From Mitsuaria sp. 7 (GTDB taxonomy: Bacteria; Pseudomonadota; Gammaproteobacteria; Burkholderiales; Burkholderiaceae_C): a DNA stretch of 64,000 nt. The DNA lies in assembly GCF_001653795.1 (NCBI RefSeq), contig NZ_CP011514.1:4172279-4236278 (forward strand), in the 5' to 3' direction. A program made the position numbers and the translations under genes. The number at the start of each line of letters is the position of its first letter. The first letter of the stretch is position 1. Under the pieces are notes generated by a model. It ran no database searches. It was not told where the DNA came from and worked only from the letters and a program-made list of their open reading frames with translations. Below are positions 9,808-18,168 of this stretch, one piece after another.

Positions 9808-10913
9808 GCGTGCGAGAACCGGCGGCCCACGTCTGGCACTCGTGGCGCTCGCTGCGCCGCGAGGAGTTGTCCTGGTTCCTGCTGATCGGCGTGTTCTACG
9901 GGCTGATCGATGCGTCGTCGATCTTCTACGTGATGGAGGACGCGCGCTGGCCGTCGGCGCTCGCCAACCAGATGCTGACGCCGCTGCTGGTGGCGCTGAT
10001 CATCCTGCTCACCTGGCTGCCGGCGTCGCGCAGCGCGCCGGAGAGTCGCTGGCGGATCGCGCGGCTGGGCGCGGCGGTGCTGATCGGCGCGGTGCTCGCG
10101 AAGCTGCTCTACGACCAGCTGATGCCCCTGCTCCAGCTGCCCTCCATCGCCGAACTCGCGCGGGCGCGCAAGTGCGATGCGCCCTGCCAGCCGATCGGCT
10201 GGCTCAACTTCATCGGCGAATGCCTGTCGATCTGCGTCACCGCCAGCCTGTCGGTGGCCTGGTACGAGATGGCGATGCGCCGCCGCCGCACCCGGGCGAA
10301 GGTGGAAGCGCTGCTGCGCGAGCAGAGCGCGATGCAGCGCGACGCGGTCGCCGCGCGGCTCGCCGCGCTGCAGGCGCAGGTGGAGCCGCAGTTCCTGTTC
10401 GACACGCTGGTCGACATCGAGCGCGCCTACGACCGCGCCGACCGCGAGGCGCCCGAGCAGATGGAACGCCTGATCCGCCACCTGCGCGTGGCCCTGCCCC
10501 GGCTGCGCGAGCGCGGCGTGACGCTGGCCTCCGAGGCGGCGCTGCTGGACAGCTACCTCGCCGTGGTCGCGGGGCGGCATCGCCGGCTGCTGAGCCTGTC
10601 GACGGACTGGTCGGCCTGGCTCGCCACGCGGCCGTTGCCGCCCATGCTGCTGCTGCCGCTGGCGCAGCTGATGCTGCGCGACACGACGCGGCTGCCGTCG
10701 CAGGCCCGTCTGAGCGCGCAGGAGTCGCCCGGCGGCGGCCTGCGGCTGAAGCTGTCGTTCGACCGCGGCGGGCTGGGCGGCGAGGAGGCGTCGCTGCACG
10801 CGCTCGGCGAGCGGCTGGAGCGTCTGGAACGCGCGCCCGGCACGCCGCCGCCGCGGCTGCAGTGCCGCAGCAATGCCGAGGACACCGAATTCACGCTGGA
10901 GCTGCCCGCATGA
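9804..10913 (+). CDS. LytS-like pseudo-histidine kinase
   Basis: 369 residues starting at a GTG that overlaps the previous stop. Same architecture as the upstream kinase: membrane segments around 22-45, 55-73, 86-110 and 132-153, then a coiled coil and a His_kinase-like region. The conserved EPHFLFN reads EPQFLFD, with Gln196 in place of the phospho-acceptor His. The N box equivalent of LVENAIKHG reads PLAQLMLRD, and the G box is replaced by DRGGLGGEE. The three catalytic signatures are therefore lost while fold, length and reading frame are kept. It is best seen as a pseudokinase that may heterodimerise with the intact kinase and tune or sense for it. Its stop overlaps the ATG of the response regulator (ATGA). 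Confidence 0.85.
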   Translation: MSVREPAAHVWHSWRSLRREELSWFLLIGVFYGLIDASSIFYVMEDARWPSALANQMLTPLLVALIILLTWLPASRSAPESRWRIARLGAAVLIGAVLAKLLYDQLMPLLQLPSIAELARARKCDAPCQPIGWLNFIGECLSICVTASLSVAWYEMAMRRRRTRAKVEALLREQSAMQRDAVAARLAALQAQVEPQFLFDTLVDIERAYDRADREAPEQMERLIRHLRVALPRLRERGVTLASEAALLDSYLAVVAGRHRRLLSLSTDWSAWLATRPLPPMLLLPLAQLMLRDTTRLPSQARLSAQESPGGGLRLKLSFDRGGLGGEEASLHALGERLERLERAPGTPPPRLQCRSNAEDTEFTLELPA

Positions 10914-11671
10914 CCCCGCACCCGACCGCCGTCGTCGCCGAAGACGAGGCCACCCTGCGCCATGAACTCGTCGAGCGGCTCTCGCAGCTGTGGCCGGAAC
11001 TGGACATCCTCGGGGAGGCCGCCGACGGCGTGCAGGCGCTGCGGCTGCTGCACGAGGTCAAGCCCGACGTGCTCTTCCTCGACATCGAGATGCCGGGCGC
11101 CACCGGCCTGGACGTGGCGCGCCAGGTGCAGGGCCGCTCGCACGTCGTGTTCGTCACCGCGTACGACCAGTACGCCGTCGCCGCGTTCGACGAGGGCGCG
11201 GTGGACTATCTGCTCAAGCCGCTCGAACCCGCGCGCCTCTTCACCGCGATCCAGCGCATCAAGCAGCGGCTGGCGGGTCCGCCCGCCGACCTCAGCGCGG
11301 TGCTGAGCCAGCTCGGCGCGCAGGCCGGCGCGACCACGAAGCGGCAGTACCTGCGCTGGATCAACGCGTCGGTCGGGCAGACGCTGAAGCTGATCACCGT
11401 GGACGAGGTGCTGTACTTCCAGTCCGACAGCAAGTACACCCGCGTCGCCACGCGCCAGGGCGAGGCGCTGATCCGCAAGCCGCTGAAGGAACTGGTCGAC
11501 GAGCTCGATCCGCAGCAGTTCTGGCAGATCCACCGCTCGACGCTGGTCAACGCGGCGGCGGTCGCCGGCGTGTCGCGCGACTTCCGCGGTCGCATGCAGG
11601 TCAAGCTCAAGGAGAGCGAGGACGCGCTGATCGTCGCGGAGAGCTATACGCACCTGTTCCGGCAGATGTAG
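10910..11671 (+). CDS. LytTR-family response regulator
   Basis: 253 residues. The receiver domain (about 5-120) has the acidic pocket VVAEDEA, phospho-acceptor Asp58 in LFLDIEMPG, the conserved Thr in FVTAYDQY and Lys in YLLKPLEP. A LytTR DNA-binding domain follows (about 145-250: INASVGQTLKLITVDEVLYFQSDSKYTRV...FWQIHRSTLVN). LytTR proteins bind direct repeats upstream of targets. It completes an overlapping three-gene operon (ATGA overlap with the pseudokinase). Targets are not identifiable here, and no obvious paired LytTR repeats were seen in the window. Confidence 0.94.
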   Translation: MTPHPTAVVAEDEATLRHELVERLSQLWPELDILGEAADGVQALRLLHEVKPDVLFLDIEMPGATGLDVARQVQGRSHVVFVTAYDQYAVAAFDEGAVDYLLKPLEPARLFTAIQRIKQRLAGPPADLSAVLSQLGAQAGATTKRQYLRWINASVGQTLKLITVDEVLYFQSDSKYTRVATRQGEALIRKPLKELVDELDPQQFWQIHRSTLVNAAAVAGVSRDFRGRMQVKLKESEDALIVAESYTHLFRQM

Positions 11672-11675
11672 CCTG

Positions 11676-11726
11676 CGACGGCCGCTGGCCCTCACCCCCA
11701 CCCTCTCCCGCAAGCGGGCGAGGGAG
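11676..11726. repeat. REP-like hairpin repeat, copy 2
   Basis: Same 51-bp element as 7556-7606 with one substitution in the hairpin arm (GCGGGCGAGGG). It begins five bases after the LytTR stop and may end that transcript. Confidence 0.85.
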
Positions 11727-11811
11727 TCACCCCAGCGCGCAGTTGTCGCGTACATGACCTCGCGGGCGTTGAGCGACTCCCACAATCGTCGGCAAACGAC
11801 GGGAGACAGCC

Positions 11812-14094
11812 ATGGCCATCGACGCCGCCGCCACCGAACACACGCACACCCGCATCTGCCCGCTCTGCGAGGCCTGCTGCGGACTCGAGATCCGCACCCG
11901 CACGTCCGCCGAGGGCACGGCCATCGTGTCCATACGCGGCAATGACGCGGACCCGTTCAGCCGCGGCTACCTCTGCCCCAAGGGCGTCGCGCTGAAGGAC
12001 CTGCACGAGGATCCCGACCGCCTTCGCCAGCCGATGCGCCGCCGCGCGGACCGCTCGGGCTTCGACCCGATCAGCTGGGACGACGCCTTCGAGGAGATCG
12101 CGCAGCGCCTGCCACCCTTGCGCACGCAGTTCGGCGCCGACACCGTCGCATTGACGATCGGCAATCCGGCCTCGCACAAGATCGGCCTGTTCAGCTACTT
12201 CCCGCACCTGGCGCGCGCGCTGGGGACGCGCAACCTGTTCTCGGCCTCGACGCTGGACCAGATGCCCAAGCAGCTCGCCTGCGGGCTGATGTACGGCCAC
12301 TGGCTCAGCGTCCCGGTGCCGGACCTGCCGCGCACCGACCTGTTCATCTGCCTCGGCGCCAATCCGATGGTCAGCAACGGCAGCCTGTGGACCAGCCCCG
12401 ACTACCGCGGCAAGGCCAAGGCGATGCGCGCACGAGGCGGTCGGATCATCGTCATCGATCCGCGCCGGACCGAGACCGCGCAGGCCGCCGACGAGCACCT
12501 CGCGATCCGCCCCGGCGGCGACGTCTTCCTGCTGCTGGGCCTGCTGCACACGGTGTTCGAGGAGAAGCTCGAGAAGCTCGGCAAGATGGCGGATCACGTC
12601 GACGGCCTGGACGCGCTGCGCGCCGCCGTCGCCGACTTCCCGCCCGAACGCTGCGCCGCGCACTGCGGCATCGCCGCGGACGCGCAACGGCGGCTCGCGC
12701 GCGAGTTCGCGACGACGCCCAAGGCCGTCCTCTACGGCCGCTTCGGCACCTGCACGCAGCGCTTCGGCTCGCTGAACAGCTGGCTGATCGACGCGCTCAA
12801 CATCGTCACCGGCCACTTCGACACCGAGGGCGGCCTGATGTTCCCCAAGGCCGCCGCGTTCGCGGCCAACACGATGGGCCGGCCGGGCCAGGGCAAGGGC
12901 GTCGCGACCGGCCGCCGCCAGAGCCGCGTCGGCAGGGCCCCCGAGGTGATGGGCGAGTTCCCCATCAGCTGCCTGGCCGAGGAGATCGAGACGCCCGGCG
13001 ACGGCCAGGTCCACGCGCTGATCACCGTGGCCTGCAACCCGGTGCTCTCCTCGCCGAACGGTGCCCGGCTCGCGCGCGCGCTCGACGGCCTGGACTTCAT
13101 GGTCAGCCTGGATCCGTACATCAACGAGACCAGCCGCCATGCCGACCTGGTCCTGCCGCCGCCGTCGCCGCTGGAGGACTGGCACTACGACATGGTGTTC
13201 GCGCAGCTGTCCTGGCGGAACCACGCGCGCTGGTCCGGCCCGGTGATGCCCACGGCCACCGATGCGAGTGCCGCCGCTGGCGACGACGTGCCGCGCGCCG
13301 AATGGCAGACGCTGCTGCGACTGGCCGCGATCGTCGCCGGACAAGCCGCCGACGCGGATCTGCAAGCCTTCGACGACGCGGCACTCCGGGCCGAGCTCAA
13401 GCGCCAGACCGGCGACCACGCCGACACGATCTTCGCGATGCTGGACGGCGGCTCGGGCCCGGCGCGATGGCTCGATCTCGGCCTGCGCTCGGGCCCATAC
13501 GGCGACGGCTTCGGCACGAAGCCGGACGGCCTCACGCTGAAGCGCGTGCGCGCCGCACCGCACGGCATCGACCTCGGCGAACTGCAGCCGCGGATTCCCG
13601 AAGTGCTGCGCACGGCCTCGGGCCGCGTCGAACTGGCGCCGCCCGCGCTGCTGGCGGACCTCGTCCACGCGGATGCCGCCCTGCGCCATCCGACCGGCGA
13701 CGAGCTGCTGCTGATCGGACGTCGCGAGACCCGCAGCAACAACAGCTGGATGCACAACCTGCCGGTGCTGGCGAAGGGGCGGGACCGCTGCACCCTGCTG
13801 GTCCACCCCGACGACGCCGCGCGTGCCGGCCTCGCGGACGGCCAGTCCGCGCGCCTGAGCAACGCACGCGGCAGCCTGATCGCGCCGATCACGCTCAGCG
13901 CGGACATGCGACCGGGCGTCGTGAGCCTGCCGCATGGCTGGGGCCATGACCTCACCGGCAGCCGGCTCTCGGTCGCCGCCCGGCATCCGGGCGTGAACAT
14001 GAACCTGCTGCTGGACGACGAGGCCCGCGACCCGGTCTCGGGGACCTCGGTGCTCAGCGGAATTCCAGTGCGCCTGAGCGCGGCGGCGTCGTGA
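11812..14094 (+). CDS. Molybdopterin-dependent oxidoreductase (formate dehydrogenase-like)
   Basis: 760 residues of the DMSO-reductase superfamily. The N-terminal [4Fe-4S] site is Cys16-x2-Cys19-x3-Cys23...Cys55 (CPLCEACC, YLCPKG). The Mo-bis-MGD domains follow (ISWDDAFEEIA, CLGANPMVSNGSLW, VIDPRRTETAQAADEHLAIRPG) and a C-terminal MGD-binding barrel (SNNSWMHN, HPDDAARAGLADG). There is no Tat signal, so it is cytosolic. The region equivalent to the Mo ligand reads STLDQMPKQ, with Asp149 as the likeliest ligand rather than Cys or Sec. No small subunits, maturation genes or transporters are nearby, so the electron partner and substrate are open. Its 3' end overlaps the convergent sce7725-like gene by 41 bp. 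Confidence 0.85.
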   Translation: MAIDAAATEHTHTRICPLCEACCGLEIRTRTSAEGTAIVSIRGNDADPFSRGYLCPKGVALKDLHEDPDRLRQPMRRRADRSGFDPISWDDAFEEIAQRLPPLRTQFGADTVALTIGNPASHKIGLFSYFPHLARALGTRNLFSASTLDQMPKQLACGLMYGHWLSVPVPDLPRTDLFICLGANPMVSNGSLWTSPDYRGKAKAMRARGGRIIVIDPRRTETAQAADEHLAIRPGGDVFLLLGLLHTVFEEKLEKLGKMADHVDGLDALRAAVADFPPERCAAHCGIAADAQRRLAREFATTPKAVLYGRFGTCTQRFGSLNSWLIDALNIVTGHFDTEGGLMFPKAAAFAANTMGRPGQGKGVATGRRQSRVGRAPEVMGEFPISCLAEEIETPGDGQVHALITVACNPVLSSPNGARLARALDGLDFMVSLDPYINETSRHADLVLPPPSPLEDWHYDMVFAQLSWRNHARWSGPVMPTATDASAAAGDDVPRAEWQTLLRLAAIVAGQAADADLQAFDDAALRAELKRQTGDHADTIFAMLDGGSGPARWLDLGLRSGPYGDGFGTKPDGLTLKRVRAAPHGIDLGELQPRIPEVLRTASGRVELAPPALLADLVHADAALRHPTGDELLLIGRRETRSNNSWMHNLPVLAKGRDRCTLLVHPDDAARAGLADGQSARLSNARGSLIAPITLSADMRPGVVSLPHGWGHDLTGSRLSVAARHPGVNMNLLLDDEARDPVSGTSVLSGIPVRLSAAAS

Positions 14095-15097
14095 GCAGGC
14101 TGTCCGGCGCGCCTGTCGTCGGCTTCGCCGGGAAGCGTCCCGCCAGCACGCCGCTGACCAGCTCGAGGTGATGCATCACCTCCCACTGCTTGCTCAGCGC
14201 CCGCGTCGGCACGATGCCGTCGATGAGCCCGGTGAGGTAACGCCGCACCGCCTCCGTGGGACCGAAGCTGACGTCGGTCCGGTCCAGCGCGGCATGGAAG
14301 GAGAGCAGCGCCTGGCGGAAGCGGGCGTCCGCGCCGCCCTCGTCGGGACCGAAGCGTCCGCCCATGAAGTGCTCGATCCAGAACTCGCCGGAGGCGGGCG
14401 CCGTGCGCAGGCAACTGAGCCGGAAGGCCGCGAGCCGCGACGGCAGTTCCGGCGCCTCGGGGCGTGACGGCAAGGTCGTGTAGTCCGAGAACCCGGCGAG
14501 CCCGTCGGCCAGGAAGGTCAACGCGCGGTCGGTGAACAGGTGCCGTTCGCTGACGCGCAGCTCCGGGTTCTCCGGCAGCCGCCGGTCCTCCACCCAGACG
14601 CATCCCGCGGCGCCTATCATCGCGCGCGCCGCCCGCGTGGGCTCGATGTCCTTGAAGAAGACCATCCGCACCTGCGCGCCGCCGAGCAGCGTCATCACCT
14701 CATGCAGCGGCGGCGCGTCCGTGCCGACGACGATCCCCAGCGGTCGCGCCCCGAACAGCTGCACGAAGCGCCGGATGACGGCCGGCGTCAGGGAGGGGCC
14801 GAGCATCAGCGTCGGATGGATCCATTGCCGCTGGGGCAAGGACGTGAACAGCTGACGGCCCCATTCCAGGGATTGCGCCGGCGGCAGCAGTTCGAAATCC
14901 TGCCGCACGGGATTGATCACCAGCCAGACCTGGAGCCGGTGCGCCTCGCAGGCCTCGAGCGTGTGACGCACCGAGGTCGTCGCCTGGCGCACCGGCTCCA
15001 GCACCGGCTGCACCTGGCCGTCCGACCCGAGCACCGGCGCGAGGTGCCGCAGGGCCAGCACCTCCTTCTGTTTGCCATGGAGATAGGGAAAGTACAT
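14054..15097 (-). CDS. sce7725-like (Beta-protein family) protein
   Basis: 347 residues from the ATG at 15097, fixed by GGAGG eight bases upstream. It begins MYFPYLHGKQKEVLALRHLAP, a start I associate with the sce7725/Beta-protein family, whose members often lie beside an sce7726 gene in accessory regions. The rest is an alternating alpha/beta pattern (LQVWLVINPV, PLGIVVGTDAP, VRMVFFKDIEP, GCVWVEDRRL) suggesting a TIM-barrel-like fold. No sce7726 partner or phage gene is present, so this is an orphan copy. Function is unknown. The assignment rests on the N-terminal motif and overall length, so moderate certainty. Its 3' end overlaps the molybdoenzyme gene tail to tail. Confidence 0.65.
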   Translation of the reverse strand: MYFPYLHGKQKEVLALRHLAPVLGSDGQVQPVLEPVRQATTSVRHTLEACEAHRLQVWLVINPVRQDFELLPPAQSLEWGRQLFTSLPQRQWIHPTLMLGPSLTPAVIRRFVQLFGARPLGIVVGTDAPPLHEVMTLLGGAQVRMVFFKDIEPTRAARAMIGAAGCVWVEDRRLPENPELRVSERHLFTDRALTFLADGLAGFSDYTTLPSRPEAPELPSRLAAFRLSCLRTAPASGEFWIEHFMGGRFGPDEGGADARFRQALLSFHAALDRTDVSFGPTEAVRRYLTGLIDGIVPTRALSKQWEVMHHLELVSGVLAGRFPAKPTTGAPDSLLTTPPRSGALEFR

Positions 15098-15306
15098 CGA
15101 CGCGTCCTCCGCTTTGCTTATTGAGGGAGGCGCGATGATGAGGAGCACTGACCGATCCGTCAGCAGCGATTGCCTTCATGTGTGAGGCAAGTCAAAGGAC
15201 TCGCAAAAAAGATCAAAAGCGACGAGTCGAGATCGCACCGCCCACGAGGGTCGCGACACTGATGCGCCCCTTTTTTCCGGGCAGTCCTTTCGCCGACCGT
15301 CCGCGC

Positions 15307-15336
15307 AAGAAAAAGGGACCGCGTCTGCGGTCCCTT
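15307..15336 (-). terminator. Rho-independent terminator after dolP
   Basis: Ten-bp perfect stem (AAGGGACCGC/GCGGTCCCTT) with a GTCT loop at 15313-15336. On the minus strand it is followed by TTTTTCTT, so it terminates transcripts coming from diaA/dolP. The rest of the 15098-15446 gap holds the tandem repeat listed next and no credible ORF. Confidence 0.8.
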
Positions 15337-15376
15337 CGAGGAGAAATCGGGTGGGCGGCCAGTGCCGACCAGCCCG

Positions 15377-15459
15377 TTCAAGGCATGCTTTTCAAGACGT
15401 GCTTTTCAAGACGTGCTTTTCAAGGCGAGCCTTTCAGGCGTGCCGTTCAAGGATTGCTC
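15377..15459. repeat. 14-bp tandem repeat array at the dolP 3' end
   Basis: Six imperfect head-to-tail copies of TTCAAGACGTGCTT (15377, 15391, 15405, 15419, 15433, 15446; the fifth is 13 bp, copies 2 and 3 are identical). The last copy overlaps the final codons and stop of dolP. On the minus strand each unit reads AAGCACGTCTTGAA. The period is not a multiple of three, so it is not coding. Copy number is likely to vary by slippage. Confidence 0.85.
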
Positions 15460-16091
15460 TTGGGCTTGGCCTGCTGCGACTGGCCCATCGCGGCCAGGTC
15501 GGCCTCGCTGATGATCTCCATCGCGCGCACGACCTTCTGCACGCCGCGCACGCCGCGCGCGATGTCGGTCACGCGGGTCGCTTCGCGTTCGGTCACGCGG
15601 CCCATGATGTACACGTTGCCGCGTTCGACCACCACATAGAACGCGTTCGAGATCAGATCTTTCGCATCGACCAGGCTGGCCTTCACCTTGGCCGCGATCG
15701 CCACGTCGTTCGCGCGGCTGGACAGCGAACTCAGCATGCCGACACCGACTTCGTTGAGCACGCTGCTGACGTTCTCGACGCCCTGCGCGATGCGTTCGAC
15801 GGCGGCCTTGTCCTCGTCATTGCGGGTCTCGCCGGTCAGCAGCACCATGCGGTTGTAGCTGTTGACGCTGATGTGCACGCGGTCGCCGAGCTGCTCGCGG
15901 ATGCGGTTGGAGGTCTTGAGCTCGATGCCCTGGTCCTCGAGCTGCGTGCCGGAGGTGCGGCGGTCGGTCGCCACGAACGCCCCGCTCACCGCGGCGCCGC
16001 CGACGATCAGCGGCACGCACGCGGTCTGCAGCAAGGCGCCGCCGAGTGCGGCGGCAAGGATCAGGCGGCGGTTCCAACGGGTCTGGGTCAT
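15447..16091 (-). CDS. dolP: BON-domain outer-membrane lipoprotein DolP
   Basis: 214 residues. A lipoprotein signal peptide ends LLQTAC (Cys25 lipidated). Two BON domains follow: about 66-125 (RIREQLGDRVHISVNSYNRMVLLTGETRNDEDKAAVERIAQGVENVSSVLNEV) and about 132-200 (AAKVKASLVDAKDLISNAFYVVVERGNVYIMGRVTEREATRVTDIARGVRGVQKV). This is DolP (YraP), which binds anionic phospholipid at the division site and supports BAM-dependent outer-membrane integrity. It is the last gene of the yraN?-diaA-dolP minus-strand group, 72 bp after diaA, followed by a terminator hairpin. Confidence 0.92.
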   Translation of the reverse strand: MTQTRWNRRLILAAALGGALLQTACVPLIVGGAAVSGAFVATDRRTSGTQLEDQGIELKTSNRIREQLGDRVHISVNSYNRMVLLTGETRNDEDKAAVERIAQGVENVSSVLNEVGVGMLSSLSSRANDVAIAAKVKASLVDAKDLISNAFYVVVERGNVYIMGRVTEREATRVTDIARGVRGVQKVVRAMEIISEADLAAMGQSQQAKPKSNP

Positions 16092-16163
16092 CGGGAGGTC
16101 CTTGGAGAGGTCGGGGAGATCGGAGCGGTCGGGGTCACGGGGAGGGCCAGGTCTTGACCGGCG

Positions 16164-16733
16164 TCATTCGCCGGCGCCCAGGAGCTGCAGGTCGATCGCG
16201 TCGCTGAGGCAGTGGGAGAGCAGGCGGTGCGCCTCCGCCACCCGCGCGAAGCGGCTGTGCGGCACGCGCAGCTGCACGTCGGTGTCCAGCAGCGTGCCGC
16301 GCCACTCGTCGTCCTGCGTGCCGCTGAGCACGATCACGCTCATCTCCTGGCCGTGCGCCACCTGCAGCAGCGCCGCCGCCGCGCCGCTGGCCTGCGCCTC
16401 GTACAGCAGCAGCAGATCGCCCGGATGGCCGAAGGTCTGGATCTGCCGCATCAGCGCGGACGCCGGGTCGGCGTAGCCCTGCGCCTGCGCGTCCAGCGCG
16501 ATCGCGGCCAGGCCGGGCCGTTCCTGTTCGAAGCGGCCGGACAGCAGCGAGGCCATGTAGGTCGCGTCCGCGGCCGAGATGCCCAGGCCCGCGCTCAGCA
16601 CGCGACCGCCGCCCGTCAGCGCGTCCACCATCATCTGCGCCGCGACCGCCAGCGGGCGCGACAGGCCCTCGGCGATCTGGTACAGCAGGTCCGCGCTTTC
16701 GAAGAATTGTTGTTGTATGCGTTGTTCCAACAT
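16164..16733 (-). CDS. diaA: SIS-domain DnaA-initiator-associating protein DiaA / phosphoheptose isomerase-like
   Basis: 189 residues from the ATG at 16733. A SIS (sugar isomerase) domain covers the protein: IQQQFFESADLLYQIAEGLSRPLAVAAQMMVDAL, GGGRVLSAGLGISAADATYMASLL, GDLLLLYEAQASG. In this conserved cluster (yraN-diaA-dolP) the SIS protein corresponds to E. coli DiaA (YraO), a tetramer that promotes DnaA assembly at the origin. GmhA-like isomerase activity is the alternative. The usual GNGGS of GmhA reads GLGIS here, which argues against isomerase function. Downstream dolP is co-directional. Confidence 0.85.
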   Translation of the reverse strand: MLEQRIQQQFFESADLLYQIAEGLSRPLAVAAQMMVDALTGGGRVLSAGLGISAADATYMASLLSGRFEQERPGLAAIALDAQAQGYADPASALMRQIQTFGHPGDLLLLYEAQASGAAAALLQVAHGQEMSVIVLSGTQDDEWRGTLLDTDVQLRVPHSRFARVAEAHRLLSHCLSDAIDLQLLGAGE

Positions 16734-16780
16734 AGATGCGGGGATGATAAAGGCTGCATCGGGCGGGGATGCGGGTCGTC

Positions 16781-17200
16781 TCAATGCTCCGCCGGCACAT
16801 CGAACGCGCCCTTCAACCACTCGATGCTGTCGCCGTCGATGGCCACGACATCGAAGCGGCAAGGCGGCACGATCCGCTGGGTGCGCAGGAAACATTCCGC
16901 CGCGAAGATCACACGCCGTTGCTTGGCCCGCGTCACGCTGGCCGCCGCGCCGCCGTGCGCGTCGCCCTCGCGGGCGCGGACCTCGACGAAGACCAGCGTC
17001 CCGTCGCGCTCCCGCATGATCAGGTCTACCTCGCCCCCGCGCGCGGACGGTCCGCGCGCCACCCGATAATTGCGCGCCACCAGCCGCAGCCCCTGCCGTC
17101 GCAGATGATCGAGGGCGCGCTGTTCGGCCTCGGCGCCGCGCGCCTGCTTGTCCACGGCCTCGGTGGTGCCCGTGCTTCCCCTGGAGAACTTCTTGAACAT
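16781..17200 (-). CDS. yraN: YraN/UPF0102 family nuclease-like protein
   Basis: 139 residues with the UPF0102 pattern: GAEAEQRALDHLRRQGLRLVARNYR, GGEVDLIMRERDGTLVFVEVRAR (the E-x-D...E-V-x-x-R active-site layout of restriction-endonuclease-like folds), AKQRRVIFAAECFL and FDVVAID. Proposed to be a structure-specific nuclease of the lambda-exonuclease/PD-(D/E)xK superfamily, but the physiological role is unsettled. It is divergent from rsmI, and the two start codons overlap by two bases, so the promoters must lie inside the opposing coding sequences. diaA begins 47 bp downstream. Confidence 0.9.
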   Translation of the reverse strand: MFKKFSRGSTGTTEAVDKQARGAEAEQRALDHLRRQGLRLVARNYRVARGPSARGGEVDLIMRERDGTLVFVEVRAREGDAHGGAAASVTRAKQRRVIFAAECFLRTQRIVPPCRFDVVAIDGDSIEWLKGAFDVPAEH

Positions 17201-18134
17201 GTCGACGTCCCCGTCCGCTTCGCTGATCGCCGCCGCTTCCGCCGCGGCCGGTCATCAGCAACACCCGGGCGGCACGCTCTACGTCGTCGCGACCCCGATC
17301 GGCAACCTCGCCGACCTCAGCCTGCGCGCGATCCACGTGCTGGGCCTGGTCGACGCGGTCGCCTGCGAGGACACGCGCGTCAGCGCTCAGTTGCTGCGCT
17401 GGCTCGGTCTGCACAAGCCGCTGGTGGCCCTGCATCAGCACAACGAACAGCAGGCGGCCGAAGGCCTGGTCGCACGGCTGCTGGCGGGCGAGCGCATCGC
17501 CTACGTCAGCGACGCGGGCACGCCGGCGATCTCGGACCCGGGCGCGGTGCTCGTCGCCGCCGCGGCGAAGGCCGGCGTGCGCGTCATGCCGCTGCCCGGC
17601 GCCAGCAGCGCGGCGGCGGCGCTCAGCGTGGCCGGCGACGCGCGGGCGCAGGGCTTCCGCTTCGTGGGTTTCCTGCCGACCAAGGCTGCGGAGCGCCGCA
17701 GCGCGCTGCAGGCGCTGACCGGCGCGCCGCACAGCCAGGTGCTGTTCGAGGCGCCGCATCGCATCCAGGAGCTGATCGCGCTGCTGGCCGAGCTCGCGCC
17801 CGAGCAGACGCTGACGGTATGCCGCGAGGTCACCAAGCAGTTCGAAACCATCCACACCGCGCCCTGCGCGACGCTGCCCGCCTGGATGGCCGAGGACAAG
17901 CAGCGCGAGCGCGGCGAGTTCGTGCTGGTGCTGCATGCGGCGCCGGTGGTCGCCGGCAACGACGGCCTGCCCGACGACGCGCTGCGCACGCTGCGCGTGC
18001 TCGTGCGCGACCTGCCGCTGAAGCAGGCCGCGGCGCTGGCCGCCGAGCTGACCGGCGAGTCGCGCAAGGCGCTGTACCAGCAGGCGCTTGAGTGGAAGCA
18101 GGAAGCTGCGGGCGACGATGAAGAGGACGCCTGA
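17199..18134 (+). CDS. rsmI: 16S rRNA 2'-O-ribose C1402 methyltransferase RsmI
   Basis: 311 residues from the ATG at 17199. Tetrapyrrole-methylase fold: GTLYVVATPIGNLADLSLRAIHVL, VACEDTRVSAQLLRWLGL, IAYVSDAGTPAISDPG, VMPLPGASSAAAALSVAG, LFEAPHRIQELIALLAEL. These are diagnostic for RsmI, which methylates the ribose of C1402 in the decoding centre with SAM. A longer frame begins at 17148, but the family starts near 17199. The C-terminal helical part (LPLKQAAALAAELTGESRKALYQQAL) is the usual RsmI extension. It forms a divergent pair with yraN, the conserved arrangement around this locus in proteobacteria. Confidence 0.95.
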   Translation: MSTSPSASLIAAASAAAGHQQHPGGTLYVVATPIGNLADLSLRAIHVLGLVDAVACEDTRVSAQLLRWLGLHKPLVALHQHNEQQAAEGLVARLLAGERIAYVSDAGTPAISDPGAVLVAAAAKAGVRVMPLPGASSAAAALSVAGDARAQGFRFVGFLPTKAAERRSALQALTGAPHSQVLFEAPHRIQELIALLAELAPEQTLTVCREVTKQFETIHTAPCATLPAWMAEDKQRERGEFVLVLHAAPVVAGNDGLPDDALRTLRVLVRDLPLKQAAALAAELTGESRKALYQQALEWKQEAAGDDEEDA

Positions 18135-18154
18135 GGGCGACAAGGCCCCTCAGG
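18130..18154. terminator. Hairpin between convergent rsmI and small secreted gene
   Basis: Eight-bp perfect stem CCTGAGGG/CCCTCAGG around the rsmI stop codon, with a 9-nt loop. There is no T-run on either side, so it is at best a weak bidirectional terminator. Confidence 0.4.
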
Positions 18155-18168
18155 CGATCACTCCCTGA

